Shown: positions 41,401-53,814, counted from the stretch's first letter. The stretch is DNA of 64,000 nt from Skeletonema tropicum (GCA_037178625.1 CM074129.1:3720001-3784000), one strand, 5' to 3'. The notes: generated from the sequence alone by a model not told the origin. Translations and numbers: made by a program.

Positions 41401-43572
41401 GTCTCTATCATCGTCAAAATGCGTACATTAGAACTGCGCAGAAAGATTTCATTCGAAGAAGCGATGCTACAGTCTCGTACCTGATATGAGAGGTCCAGTG
41501 TGGGCTGGCCAGCAGCAACCACATCGTCTCTATCATCGTCAAAATGCGCATGAGCCGGTTCTAGTTGCCATTATACCCGACGGTGATACTTAACAAGTAC
41601 ATTAGAACTGCGCAGACAGATTGCATTCGAAGAAGCGATGCTACAATCTCGTACCTGATATGAGAACGAGAGGTCCAGTGTGGGCTGGCCAGCAGCACCA
41701 CATTCAACCACATCGTCTCTATGTTCTAGTGGCCCATTATACCCGGCGGTGATACTACACAAGCACATTTGAACTGCGCAGACAGATTGCATTCGAAGAA
41801 GCGATGCTACAGTCTCGTACCTGATATGAGAGGTCCAGTGTGGGCTGGCCAGCAGTACCACATTCAACCACATCGTCTCTATCATCGTCAAAATGCGCAT
41901 GAGCCGGTTCTAGTGGCCCATTATACCCGACGGTGATACTATACAAGTACATTAGAACTGCGCAGACAGATTGCATTCGAAGAAGCGATGCTACAGTCCT
42001 GTACCAGATACGAGAGATCCAGTGTGAGCTTGCCAGCAGCATCACATTCAACGACATCGTCTCTATCATCGTCAAAATGCGCATGAGCCGGTTCTAGTGT
42101 CCCATTATACCCGGCGGGTTCTAGTGGACCATTATACCCGGCGGTGATACTACACAAGCACATTTGAACTGCGCAGACAGATTGCATTCGATGAAGCGAT
42201 GCTACAGTCTCGTACCTGATTTAAGAGGTCCAGTGTGGACTGGCCAACAGCACCACATTCAACCACATCGTCTCTATCATCGTCAAAATGCGCATGAGCC
42301 GGTTCTAGTGGCCCATTATACCCGGCGGTGATACTATACAAGTACATTAGAACTGCGCAGACAGATTGCATTCGAAGAAGCGATGCTACAGTCCCGTACC
42401 TGATATGAGAACGAGAGGTCCAGTGTGGGCTGGCCAGCAGCATCACATTCAACCACATCGTCTCTATCATCGTCAAAATGCGCATGAGCCGGTTCTAGTG
42501 GCCCATTATACCCGGCGGTGATACGTTACAAGTACATTAGAACTGCGCAGACAGATTGCATTCGAAGAAGCGATGCTACAATCTCGTACCTGATATGAGA
42601 ACGAGAGGTCCAGTGTGGACTGGCCAACAGCACCACATTCAACCACATCGTCTCTATCATCGTCAAAATGCGCATGAGCCGGTTCTAGTGGCCCATTATA
42701 CCCGGCGGTGATACTATACAAGTACATTAGAACTGCGCAGACAGATTGCATTCGAAGAAGCGATGCTACAGTCTCGTACCTGATATGAGAGGTCCAGTGT
42801 GGGCTGGCCAGCAGCACCACATTCAACCACATCGTCTCTATCATCGTCTAAATGCGCATGAGCCGGTTGTAGTGGCCCATTATACCCGGCGGTGATACTA
42901 CACAAGCACATTAGAACTGCGCAGACAGATTGCATTCGAAGAAGCGATGCTACAGTCTCGTACCTGATATGAGAGGTCCAGTGTGGGCTGGCCAGCAGTA
43001 CCACATTCAACCACATCGTCTCTATCATCGTCAAAATGCGCATGAGCCGGTCCTAGTGGCCCATTATACCCGACGGTGATACTACACAAGCACATTAGAA
43101 CTGCGCAGACAGATTGCATTCGAAGAAGCAATTCTACAGTCTCGTACCTGATATGAGAGGTCCAGTGTGGGCTGGCCAGCAGTACCACATTCAACCACAT
43201 CGTCTCTATCATCGTCAAAATGCGCATGAGCCGGTTCTAGTGGCCCATTATACCCGACGGTGATACTACACAAGCACTTTAGAACTGCGCAGACATATTG
43301 TATTCGAAGAAGCGATGCTACAGTCCCGTATCTGATATGAGAGGTCCAGTGTGGGCTGGCCAGCAGCATCACATTCAACCACATCGTCTCTATCATCGTC
43401 AAAATGCGCATGAGCCGGTTCTAGTGACCCATTATACCCGGCGGGTTCTAGTGCCCCATTATACCTGGCGGTGATACTATACAAGCACATTAGAACTGCG
43501 CAGACAGATTGCATTCGAAGACTGATTTGAGAGGTCCAGTGTGGACTGGCCAATATCACCACATTTTACCTC
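38440..43572. repeat. ~5.1 kb satellite array of ~184 bp units
   Basis: I count roughly 29 copies of a unit containing GCAGACAGATTGCATTCGAA, CGTACCTGATATGAGA, GGTCCAGTGTGGGCTGGCCA, CATCGTCTCTATCATCGTCA and CATTATACCCGGCGGTGATA. The common period is 184 bp. Variants carry a 6-8 bp GAACGAGA insertion, an internal duplication of the TTCTAGTGxCCCATTATACCCGGC segment (about 211 bp), or deletions. The minus strand stays open for ~330 bases at a time, but 184 is not a multiple of three, so this is not a protein repeat. The array lies downstream of the left NTPase copy. Confidence 0.95.
39822..42690. repeat. 1433 bp higher-order duplication within the satellite
   Basis: Sequence from about 39822-41254 recurs at about 41255-42690 with a constant offset of 1433 bp, including the same order of long, short and GAACGA-containing units. 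Copies differ by scattered substitutions. The outer limits are approximate. Confidence 0.85.
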
Positions 43573-43891
43573 AATACTTGGATATGGTAAGCGAGATACT
43601 GCATTATCTCTTCTGTCAAGTGTCTTTGTCGGAGAGTGGAAATCAGTGAATTGAAGTAGCTGGTTGAGTTGGATTTTCGAAAATTGTGAAACGAAGATAC
43701 TAGTAATTTTTACACTTACCATATTCACATTGAGCTAAGCTTTTTAAACTTTTCATTACAGCCCCATTCTTCGTAACATAAGTAAGACAGTGCTTGGCGC
43801 TAGATATTTTTAAATTACCCCAGCTCTTTTTTATTTGCGCATGTCATGCCCTCTCGCGTTCAATGTGACATCTCTCCCAATTATGATGTCT

Positions 43892-46800
43892 TTATACTTT
43901 GAAATACTCACTTGCCAACTCGTGTGCTAAAGCTCTTTCGTGTACGAACCCATTCCTACTTGATGCAACAATTGCATCATTGAACTTCTCCTTGGCCTTG
44001 TTGCTCTTTCCATTTAGCACAGCAAGCTCCGCTTCTAGGATGTATAGATAATGAACGACATTCACATTGCCATTCTTCGCCCAACCTTGGATGATCTGAA
44101 TTGTTTTGTGTGCAGATTTCTTCAATTGTCTCTTCTTCCAGCCAGATGCAGATTGTGCTGCTTTCAGATAGGTCAGCGCCTCCAAGAAAGTGTAGCGCAC
44201 TGCACCGAATGTGCCTGTCAAGAAAAGTCGAACATTACCTGCCTTTCGAACCAAGTCAACAGCCTCTCTCCACTTTTGAAAGAACACACATACTCCCAGC
44301 TTCATCACGTTTACTATTGCAGCAAGAGCGACGATGCCACCTGATGCTGCAAGACACCAACCAGCTTCTACATTTTCGCCTGTCTCAAGTCCTATGTAAC
44401 AGTATCCTGGAGCGGTGATGTCCAGTGGTACCAGAACAAATGTGTAACGAATAGCGTGTAACAAGAGCTTCTCCACATGACGGGCTTTGCTGTTTTGTTC
44501 CTAAATAACCTCTTCAATCAAATGTATTCTCTAAGAATTATAAGTTTGCTGTGTAATGAATAGCGTGAAAGAAGCGCTGTCACGCATACCGGGCTTTTCG
44601 AGGATCAGTTCTGCTGCCTTGGCCATCTCAAGTCCCTCATGTGGTTTGCCAAAAGGTCCACAAAGACACAAACCAAGCGCAGCAAAACCAGGAGGCGATG
44701 AAGAATTTAAGCCATGCTTCAGAGAAGTTGTGACTATCTCAAAGACGATCAATGGAAGCATTGTCGGCTCAACCTGATATACTGGTGCGGCAAGAAGCTC
44801 GTTCATTCTTTGCCCCATGGCGTATAATTCATCATCAAGTCTCGGCAAGTTAGCAATGTCTTCAGCTGTCTTGTTCTTTAACAACCTCTTCAATCGAATG
44901 TATTCTCTGATAATGGTGAATTTGGATGCTGGCTTCTTCTTTAGAGTTGGCAAACCAAGCTGACGTCTGAAATCAAGTCCTAAATCGATTGACTCAGTCC
45001 ACTTTTCTGCCATTAACAATGACCTCACTTTGATATCTGTTACTATGTACTTCTCCTTTGTATCGATATCTTTGCTCAACGCCTCTTCAATAAGCTCATT
45101 CATAGTGTCGAAATCGCCTGTTGCGAAACAGGCGTTCGCTCCATGGCTGCATAAATCTAACATGGTACTATAACCTCCCTCCCATCCTCTTGACCCAAGC
45201 GCATCACGACCTGCCTTGAAGTATATCTTGGCTGCGTCGAATGCTGCATTTTCGGATGCCTTGATTCCAGCTTTTAGATTCATTATTGCCAACTCATCAC
45301 GTTCTTCGTCAGTGATGTTGGATGCTGAACAGTTCAGCAGGCCCACCACCTCAAAGAGGCTAGCCTCAAGTTCTTCCGGAGAAAGGCGCTGCAACAAAAT
45401 ATTACCGATTCTACCTCGGAATGAGTCCCTTTGATCTGGACTGATAAGTTCAAATGCCGCTGACTGGATCTGGTCGTGTACGAAATGGCCCTCTTCGTTG
45501 TCCACTTCACAAAGACCCTCCTCCTGTAATTCTTCAATCGAACTTATCAATGAAGAATCGCTATCATCTCGATCTGTGTCGGAGTCGCTCATGTCAGTAG
45601 TGAGAGGAGAGCCTATAACAGAGCTGATTGAGTATCTCATCGACGACCCCATCTCTGCCTGAGTGAGGTTTTTCATGACCTGCAGCACAGCTGGTAATCG
45701 GAAAGTAGCACTAAGGCAAGAGGCTACCATGAGCATCCTCTGCGTCGCTTCCCGCAAGCGATTCATCTTGTTTACAAGAACAGATGCTACATTCTCGGTG
45801 ACTATCTTTGAGTTGACCGCCTCATCGTCCCAAGTCCACTTCAACGCACCAAAATTGTACTGTAGGAGCTTTTCATCGTATAGAGATCTAAGAAACACCA
45901 AAACGAAGAAGGGATTGCCGTCTGTCTTCTTGTGTATCGTTTCTGCCAATGATATGACTTTGTCGTCATCATCATCCATACCCAACGCTTCAGCAACAAG
46001 AGATATGACATTGTCTACGCCAAGATTGCCAATCTTTATCTTTGTGATCGACACGTTCATTTGCTCAATATCTTCAATGTGGAGTACAAGGGGGTGGTGA
46101 CTGTGGAGATGAGTGAAAAGTGATATCAAGAATAAGCATCTTAACTTGAAGAACCTGCGTTGGGACATTAGACACAAATACATCGCAATCATCACTTACT
46201 CTGGTACTTCATCCACTCGGTAAGCGCCAATGATCAAAAGACTTGGGATCTCTCCATCCAATACGATGCTCTTCAATAGATCCAACGTTGCTGTATCGCT
46301 CCACTGTAAATCGTCAATGAATAAGATCACACCCTTCAAGTTTGAGCAAATAATTTTCAATAATCGTCTGATCGCATGGTGCATTTGTGCGATTGATTCT
46401 TTACCGGCTGGGAGATTCAAACTGCCCTGTCTTGCATCTGCCTCTGATGATAGTGAACACAATGATCGACGTTTTGCTAGTGCTACCACTCCCAGTCCCA
46501 ATAACTTTGCGCACTTGGGCATCACACGACGTAGGTGTTCCACATCCTCTTCATCAAACTCATTTCGAATCTTATCTCGTATCAATGTCGCGATAGACAA
46601 TCCTCCCTTCTCATTACTAAATATCGTAATGTGCTTGGCAAGACTAGTCATGGCATCGGAGAATGCTGAGAGCGGCCTGGACAATTTCTCATTAAATTTG
46701 CCAGATACAAAAGCATATCCATTTTTGGCAGCGGGGTCTCCTAAGCCTTTGCGGATGAGAGAAGATTTGCCTGTGCCTGATATTCCAGAAACCAATATTA

Positions 46801-47107
46801 GATTGTTGTTGTTGGTAGATTGCTTGTTAGGGTTGGGTTCATCATCATCATCATGTTCTCCATTGTTTTGAGCTGCAACTTCTTTGTCAACGTTCTCATC
46901 CTTCTTAATCGACTCTCGGAATTTTTTCCGTAATAATTTGATATCATCATCTCGTCCATGTAATTGCATATTCGATAGGCGGAGCTGGGCAATATTGGCT
47001 GCTTGTGTATTGATCTTTTGACTGCTTATGGCGGCCGTGACGACAGAGTTGGCTAGTTGCTGCGTCGAGGAAGAAGAGGTGCGATGGCTGGAACGGGTGT
47101 TGATCAT
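43892..47107 (-). pseudogene. STAND-type P-loop NTPase/TPR gene, left copy (broken at the C-terminus)
   Basis: Exon 46200-47107, a 99 bp intron (GTAAGT to ACAG), then a second exon from 46100. The N-terminal ATPase is intact: Walker A VSGISGTGKSSLIRK, Walker B VILFIDDLQWSD, then KKTDGNPFFVLVFLRSL and an alpha-helical, TPR-like region. Compared with the right copy (59927-63357), it hits a stop at 44531 after a frame change. A stray copy of an internal segment (AACCTCTTCAATC near 44505, original near 44880) is inserted, ~75 codons before AASGGIVAL are deleted, and the last ~25 codons are lost. ATG 47107 (MINTRSS) is chosen because the paralogue starts MINTNTG; an upstream in-frame ATG is at 47266. 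This family acts as signal-gated ATPase switches. Confidence 0.8.
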
Positions 47108-47901
47108 TCTCACTTCTTTGCACTTACCGATAACAAGCTGCCCCTCGTCTCTCTTTAGATGGTAGAGGTTGTGTCTATGGAGCTGGTGGAAGGGAAGAAA
47201 TGCTATGTGTCTAAAGGAATTTTCTTCAATATCTAAGGCAAGTAAGGTCAATAAGGTGGTGGCCATGCGGCCGATGGCGACATGTTGGAAGAAGTTGTTG
47301 TTGGAAGAGTAGATATGTATTGTAAGAGATGGTGTTTGGCGATGTACATACTAATTCCCAGTGTTTCGCCAACAATTCATATTCATTTCAACCTAAGTAC
47401 TTATGCCGCTCGTTGACCAAAAATAATACTATTCCTACTTAGAAGGCTTCGGATATTTTTCTAGCGAGTCGACCTCATTTTGCAAAACAAGAAGAGAGAG
47501 AAGAGAGAGTTTTGCAAAATTGACCTTAAAAAGGTCAGTCTCTAATAACGCTCTACCGGAAGGCTCTCTCTCTTGCTCGAAACACCAAATTTCACGTCTG
47601 TCCGGAGACGCCCGCCTGGCACTAAAACGTGCTAAGTACTTCTAAAGTACAAACCATACGTAGCCGGTGTTTTTTTTGTTAGTGATTTTCACGTAGATGC
47701 CGACACCCGTGCGTGCGAGACAGCAATACCCTTTCTATCGACTGTTGGCAATGGAATCACAGCACAATATTGGGCGCATATTCACTACCACCCTACTGAG
47801 AATAATAATGCTCTTGGAATCATTAAAATCGAGCTAGTATTGGCGTAGCTAGCACCATCCTTTTGCCTGTAGTACCTACCCTGCCTCAACCACACAGAGC
47901 A
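47108..47901. other. Upstream region of the left NTPase copy
   Basis: Bases 47328-47379 are identical over 52 bp to 63525-63576 upstream of the right copy, so the duplication includes the putative promoter. A small hairpin (ATTTTGCAAAAC 47477-47488 with GTTTTGCAAAAT 47509-47520) follows. No other gene is seen. Confidence 0.75.
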
Positions 47902-49200
47902 ATGCCATCTATCATAAGGAGATTCACCCGCCCGCCACAGATACTTAGACAGCACCATATCCAACATACTAATCTGCCTCGAGCAGAAACTGGAAGACCA
48001 AGCAGCAGGGCCCCTCCCAAACTAATGTTATGGGCCATTCCCATATTATTTTTTCTTGCAACAGTCAACACTTGGTATTCACCAAAGGCACTTGGATACT
48101 ATAGTGGCGGGGGGTCACAAAGTCTTCAAGCTCTGCTTCCTCCCAACAATACAGCTTCCGATTCAAATCATGGGTTTGGGCAGCGGATGAGAAACCCGGC
48201 CACTACTGATGCATCTCCATTATGTACAGAAGAGCAGAGGCACAAGATTGCCCATCAGTTGTTGTTGATAGAGGACGAAGATATTATAAATAGTGACATG
48301 TCGACATTGAGGTCAAAGTGGCGTAGGTTGCCATGGTTTAAATGTCCCAAGACCTCTTGGATTGATAACTTTTATTCGGAGGAGACTTTCAACAGCTCTG
48401 ATTTTTTGGGAATCAGTGTGGGATGTAATAAAGGGCATGATGCCATTCGCACAGCAAGAATGGGCTTCTCTGATGCAACCATTGATGCTAACAAGTGGAG
48501 AGATGAATTTCAATCTGGTGACACACGGTGGACCAGGTCAGTATGTGATGCAATTAATGCTCCTCAGTTTGATGTGATCTCCCCACAACGAAAAGGGGAG
48601 ATGCATTGTATTGAACCAATGCCATCCACTTTTTCAGAGCTGCAACGTGTTGGTGAGAAGTTGGGCCTCACAAGTAAAGGAGTTGTGTTCACCCATGCTG
48701 CCATTTCATCAACTAGTGGTGTTGTCAAATTTCCTGATTCCTCTGCAGGGACGGAGATTTGGGGTATAAAAAGCTGCCAGTCTGAGACAGAGGAACCATG
48801 TGTTGAAGTTCCTATGTTTTCTCTTGAAGATTATGTTGCCAAATATGTGAATGGGAGTGGCCCTATCAACATTTTACAGATAGACGTAGAAGGGTATGAC
48901 TTTGATGTCTTGTTTGGTGCTGGTAATGTCCTTGATAGTACTCATTATCTTGAATTTGAATATCACATTAGACCCAAATGGAAAAACCTACACATACAGG
49001 ATGCAGTTCAACTTTTGGATGGCAAAGGTTTCACTTGCTACTGGGCAGGGGAAAACAGGCTCTGGCGAATATCTGGATGTTACTTTGAACACTACAATTT
49101 CATTCATGGCTGGTCAAATGTTGCATGTGTGCACAGGTCACAGAAAATATTGTATGATAGAATGGAGAAGGTTTTTACCGATCTATTAGAAGAATGGTAG
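47902..49200 (+). CDS. Membrane-anchored FkbM-family methyltransferase
   Basis: 432 aa from the ATG at 47902. A basic N-terminus and one hydrophobic segment (LMLWAIPILFFLATVNTW, ~residues 37-54) form a type II signal anchor, so the enzyme probably faces the Golgi or ER lumen. The FkbM SAM-methyltransferase domain follows: FLGISVGCNKGHDAI, EPMPSTFSELQRV, FTHAAISSTSGVVKFPD, SLEDYV, INILQIDVEGYDFDVLFGA, YLEFEYH. FkbM enzymes O-methylate sugars and other hydroxyls, so glycan methylation is inferred. Single exon. Confidence 0.9.
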   Translation: MPSIIRRFTRPPQILRQHHIQHTNLPRAETGRPSSRAPPKLMLWAIPILFFLATVNTWYSPKALGYYSGGGSQSLQALLPPNNTASDSNHGFGQRMRNPATTDASPLCTEEQRHKIAHQLLLIEDEDIINSDMSTLRSKWRRLPWFKCPKTSWIDNFYSEETFNSSDFLGISVGCNKGHDAIRTARMGFSDATIDANKWRDEFQSGDTRWTRSVCDAINAPQFDVISPQRKGEMHCIEPMPSTFSELQRVGEKLGLTSKGVVFTHAAISSTSGVVKFPDSSAGTEIWGIKSCQSETEEPCVEVPMFSLEDYVAKYVNGSGPINILQIDVEGYDFDVLFGAGNVLDSTHYLEFEYHIRPKWKNLHIQDAVQLLDGKGFTCYWAGENRLWRISGCYFEHYNFIHGWSNVACVHRSQKILYDRMEKVFTDLLEEW

Positions 49201-49320
49201 GAATAGGATTGTACTAAGTAAGCAATATGTCAAAAACTTGATGCTCAGGAAAGTATATAATGAATAATGAGTATAGGCGGAAATCCCTTGTGGATAAGTA
49301 TGCCGTGGTAGGAATTCTTA

Positions 49321-51099
49321 GGCGGGGACAATTTAATCTTTGAGTTACTATTAATACCCCCCCCCCCTAGACACCGGTTTCAGGGCTAGTGGTTCCCCTG
49401 AGTGGATTTTTACCCCCGCCGTGAGGACCACTAACAAACCTCCAACTGCCAACTGGATGGCATGGAGCACACAACACCAACACAATGGTACAATGGTAGT
49501 GCTACCCTCTAACAACACTATTAGTTGAGTTATTTTTTACATCGCTTGGTTCTAAACTCATCGGCTGCCGCCCCCCAGCATCGCCATGGTGCTCATTGAT
49601 GTGCATTTCTATAGGAGCACGAAAACAGTTTCCTAAGTGATATGATATGATCCGCACGAAGGTGCGGGCAAATGATGACCATTCGGATCTTCTGCTGACT
49701 GTTGTGAAGAAGGGTGTCAAAAAGCTCCTTGAAAAGGAAGGAAAAGATGCGACGGACGATGCTCTAGATGCCGCCATCGGGCGTATTGAGACAATCACTG
49801 CAGATGCGTCTGACCCAGGTGCTTGCAATCTTGTTGAATTTCTCCATGAGGGTGATACGTTGAAGGATTTACACTCTGACTCCACTCTCCCATCATTACG
49901 AAAGGGATTTACATTCTTCTCCCAGACGAAATTATCAATGTAGATGTTATCAATGTCGATCTTCCAACAAAGCCTGCAAAGAAAAAACAAAAAACATGTG
50001 CATTCAAGGCGATGATGGGCAAGGACTACAAGTTTGTGGAATACCTCCGTTACGAAACAGATCTTGACGAAGAGGCGTGCATCGACACTCAAATCTTGCA
50101 CTATCTGTATGATTACCTCGAGGAAATTAAACTCGGATATCGTGATGAAAAGCAAAAAAATAAACTGGTGACCAATATACAAAAAATCAAAAATACTCTG
50201 TGCTTTGTGCAGAAGTATTGGAAAGTCCTCCTTCGAGCAGAGTTCCCTACCCTCCCCGACAACCAATTCTCATCATCCAAGTTCATTTCGGCGCTTACAG
50301 GAATGAAGAGAATGGGCACAAAGTAAGTTTATTGTTCAGTTATATCTATTCCTCATATAATAGATTTTTCTGATCTACCTTCTTACAAGAGTAAAGGAGC
50401 AGAGACAAAAGCACAACGTGATAGAGCTGTCGCCAAAGAGCTCAAGCTTAAAAGTTGGGACCCGAAGAAATTAAGAAGTTTTATTGTCTGCTACTTTTGT
50501 GGAAAGCGTCGCTGCATATATTCCCCTTCGGATGCGGATTTTGCTAGAGGAAGCGCAGCTCTTAAGGCAAAGCTTGAGTCTTTGTCTGATAGGTATTCGT
50601 GTGGTGATTTGATATTTGGCGATGAAGATGATATGAGTAAGATTATTGTTCAGAAGTTGAACTTGACCTGCGAGTCTCAAATTGAACCAAGCTACTACAA
50701 AAATGATGGCCGCACATTGAAACTGAAACCTATTTGTGTTCATTGCGGAGAGTCAGAGTCGGGAGCTGCTGGAAGTTTTCTTCTGGGGCAAGAGCAATTG
50801 AGACAACGCAATTTGAGGGTGGTTACAAATGCTTACCCATTTGTATCATGTGCCTTCAGAGTGGCAAGAAGGTTGTGAAGGGGAAGGCGAAAGATAATTT
50901 AGAAGCACGAGCGGAACAGGCACGTGCAAATGCAACGAGTAACAACTAAGATCATACACAACCATGCCCATACATACGACCTACTCTACTACAGCCTCTA
51001 CACCGGGGGTAAAAATTACGGGGGTAAAAAAGTTGACCCCCCCCCCTCACCTCAGCAAGCTGCGCTTAATAGTAACTTGAAGATTAAATTGTCCCCGCC
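49321..51099. mobile_element. PIF/Harbinger-like element with TTA target duplication
   Basis: The ends start GGCGGGGACAATTTAATCTT and match the right end in inverted orientation for ~35 bp with two mismatches (… AGTTACTATTAA). TTA lies on both sides (49318-49320, 51100-51102). C-rich homopolymer runs occur just inside each end. The interior carries degraded coding sequence with cysteine pairs and no recognisable DDE transposase. Confidence 0.82.
49647..50949 (+). pseudogene. Frameshifted zinc-cysteine protein gene of the Harbinger-like element
   Basis: Coding-like sequence runs through several frames. A block from 49647 changes frame near 49900 into DEIINVDVINVDLP and MMGKDYKFVEYLRYETDLDEEAC. 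Another block from ~50364 contains CYFCGKRRC and CVHCGESES, and the end after a further shift near 50810 reads KCLPICIMCLQSGKK and a helical tail to 50949. A possible intron (GTAAGT near 50323) does not keep the frame with the acceptor I can see. Paired cysteines imply zinc binding. The family is not recognised. Confidence 0.6.
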
Positions 51100-51102
51100 T
51101 TA

Positions 51103-53202
51103 GCTTATTCGTGCTCGATGTTCGTTGAGGTTCCTGTGGATAGGCCTCCACTACTGGCAGGAGGAGATTTCGTCGTACAAATTTTAATTCCTACCTTAGA
51201 TCATACCTGGTAGTGCCGGAGAGTGCCGGTCAAGATGTGTGAAACACAAAATTTAAGACTACTATTCTCAAAACTTATTTTGACTCGACTGATCGCACAA
51301 CACGCGTTCATCATGCAACTTCCAATTTCATTGATGAAACATACCGAGGCATACCAGCGGCGACGTTAAATAACAACAACAATACATTGGATATGCTTCT
51401 CCTTTTGGTGCAAACGTCGCCGCAACTATCTGTAGTAGTTAAGTTCTGCAAAAGGAGGAACAGATGAGGACCACACGTGCTGCGAAAGCAATAGTCACCT
51501 TTTTGCCTCCCGCGTGCATTAATGCCGATGATGATATGATCTCACCCACCTGTGGCAAGATACCTTCTTCGACTCCCTATTTGGAGCATCCCAACACGTT
51601 ACCATTCCATGCATTGTCGTTCTCCAGACAAATGACTCAAAGGGGCTGTCCCAACTTACCGAATGAAGCCCTTGGACTACGCTTACACAGCAATCGTCAC
51701 GGTGAACCAATCAAGACCGATGCACAACAAGGCCGAAGTTCACCAAGACAAGCTGAAGGAGATGCAGAAAAGGCACAATATAATGGTGGGTAGAGAGTTT
51801 AATAGTTATTGCACTGTCTCCTACGGACAAATTTGCGAGGGTGCAAAAGAAAATAGGCCGGCAGATGCTCCACCAATCAGCACAACACGTTCTGCTGATT
51901 TTAGTAACTCTTTGAAATGGAAAGCCACAAAGAATTCACCGCAGATGAAAAATGGAATACTGTGGCAATACCATCTCGTGACGCAGAATTGAAAGGAGTG
52001 AAGGTCCAAGAAGTTATGTCATAGCAACAACTCCGAGAGGATTTGATGGACATGGACTACTTGACAAACGGAAAGAGCAATTGCCGCATGACGACGTGAA
52101 ACAACCGCCAACACAATTGCCAACTAAGCCTTTTGAGTCGGCTACTATCTCTATTACTAAACCCGCTGCTGTCACTCCATCTCATGTGCTTCCCTTGAGA
52201 GGAAATGACTATTGTACCGCTGTTGCCTGATATCACCGATCCTCCACAACTAAACTTTTTCCGAGTCAGACAAGCATCAATATCCCGTCCTATCAGAGGT
52301 TGCTCCTGGTGTACTTCATCGGAACAGGGAGTGCGTAGGAGGAATGGACATGCATCAGATTCATATCGGCGCAATGCTTTGCGAGATATCAAAGTTCAAA
52401 TCATCACGTGGTGAAGCTGTCGGATACAGTTACAGTCAGCAAATTCGCACTCATCTCATATCCTTCTTGATGTGCCCATTGTCAATAAAGACAATAAGAA
52501 AGTTCCACAAATGAAAGCTGTCCTAAATCAACTAATGAGCGTGGGTGATCCAGGTATTGAAGACATGATGGTGGAGTCGGCTCGGTGACTGAATATCTTC
52601 CAAGACGGCTTCTGCTATGATTTTTGCTTCAGTAGGGTAGGAGATTTGGAGAAGCAGGCAATAATACGTGCTTGATGTGAGCAAGAGCAATGAATCCACA
52701 AGTTGTCATGAGGAGAGAATCGGTGGCTAGAAGTTAAGGGAAAGAGGAAGAACAAGGGTCCTACGGCCAAGACAGCAAAGACAAAAAGTATTCCTGAAAG
52801 CACTAGAGGAAAATGTGGTAGAGTTATACATTAAGAGGCGGCGCAACTGTATGAAATCATGATGTGTTCTATTGATGTTCTATTGTAATCGTCTTACCCA
52901 TCTCCGGTCTTACATGTAGTAAAAAGAAGTATGAGTGAAGATGAGTTCTACAACGATTTTTTGCTTCTACGTAGGAATAGTATTTATATTCGAGTCGAGT
53001 CAAATCGCTGCTAGTGGTGCCTCCGGCCGTGCGGCAGCAGGAGACACTGTGAACGAAGAATTGTTAACACACTTAACACACATATTTAACACGACATATG
53101 ATACTACAAACTTTCTCAATTGTTATTACTACTTCAAAAAGCTATTAACATTGCGGTAGCCTTCCGTGGTTTTTTGTTGGTTCGGGTCATTCTACAGTTC
53201 TC
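51103..53202. other. Degraded coding-like region, no intact gene
   Basis: Short open stretches occur, for example 51663-51992 and around 51990-52230 (a Pro/Thr-rich segment in one frame), but each ends quickly and none shows a known domain. It is probably decayed mobile-element DNA. Confidence 0.45.
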
Positions 53203-53814
53203 TCAAAGCATCCAGCTCAATACATTTTCTTTCGTGCTAAAGGCTTTCCAGATTCTTGCTTTGTACTCCTTTATGCGCGTGTCCATTCCCAAGATAACAG
53301 CTGACTTATGCCTTTGCAGCTTCTCATTGAGTTCAATTGTCAATGTCAAGCCTTCAAATTCAAGTAATTTCGCATGCGCTGAAGTTTCCAATCGAGAAGC
53401 TACGTGCCTCCTTTCGTCAGCATCTGTTCCGACAAGATCTTTAAGGTCTGCTTCATCCCCTGCAAATTGAACAAGCTCCAAGCACCTAAAGAGTGAAGTC
53501 TTGTGTTTGTGCAACCTTTGAGGGTACCGAGATTTTATCAATTCAGTGCAATTCAGCATGTTTGCCTCGCTCATCTCCAACAACACATTTTTTAAGCGCT
53601 CACATGCATTGCCAGTACCTTCTGCAACTTGTTTGGATTCATTTGAGTACGCCAACAGCACACGAGCAGGTGCAGCTGGAGCAGGAGCAGCTACTCTAGG
53701 GACAGCCGCTGCAGAGACAGAAGGCGCAGGTGGGCCAGCAGCTTTGTCCTTTTCAATCAAAGATGATTCAGAAGCATCATCGAAGGTGAGGAAAATTCGA
53801 GTTAAATCTTCCAC
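53203..53814 (-). pseudogene. Unknown helical protein, fragment
   Basis: Open for ~203 codons, continuing upstream of 53814 without an ATG (CSSKRKLQDDSVEDL). It has an Ala/Pro-rich linker followed by helices (ERLKNVLLEMSEANMLNCTELIKSRYPQRLHKHKTSLFRCLELV). Minus-strand scraps continue to ~54480 (MASSNNAAAAVRKLG, then EQVDKLMDELFAVDVP) in other frames. It is likely the 3' half of a decayed transposon gene. No family is recognised. Confidence 0.4.

Noticed and set aside
38440..43572. CRISPR-like array
   Set aside because: Units are ~184 bp and contiguous, with no unique spacers between short repeats, and the genes are eukaryotic.
38273..43728. Many minus-strand ORFs of 73-149 codons with repeating peptides (RILTMIETMWLNV..., GYNGPLEPAHAHF...)
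   Set aside because: They follow the ~184 bp DNA repeat, which is not a multiple of three, so the same peptide recurs in shifting frames with no start or stop logic. Satellite DNA, not a repeat protein.
45663..46871. Plus-strand ORFs of 145 and 213 codons
   Set aside because: Antisense of the NTPase gene; the same antisense ORFs appear over the paralogue (61752-62351), as expected from shared coding sequence.
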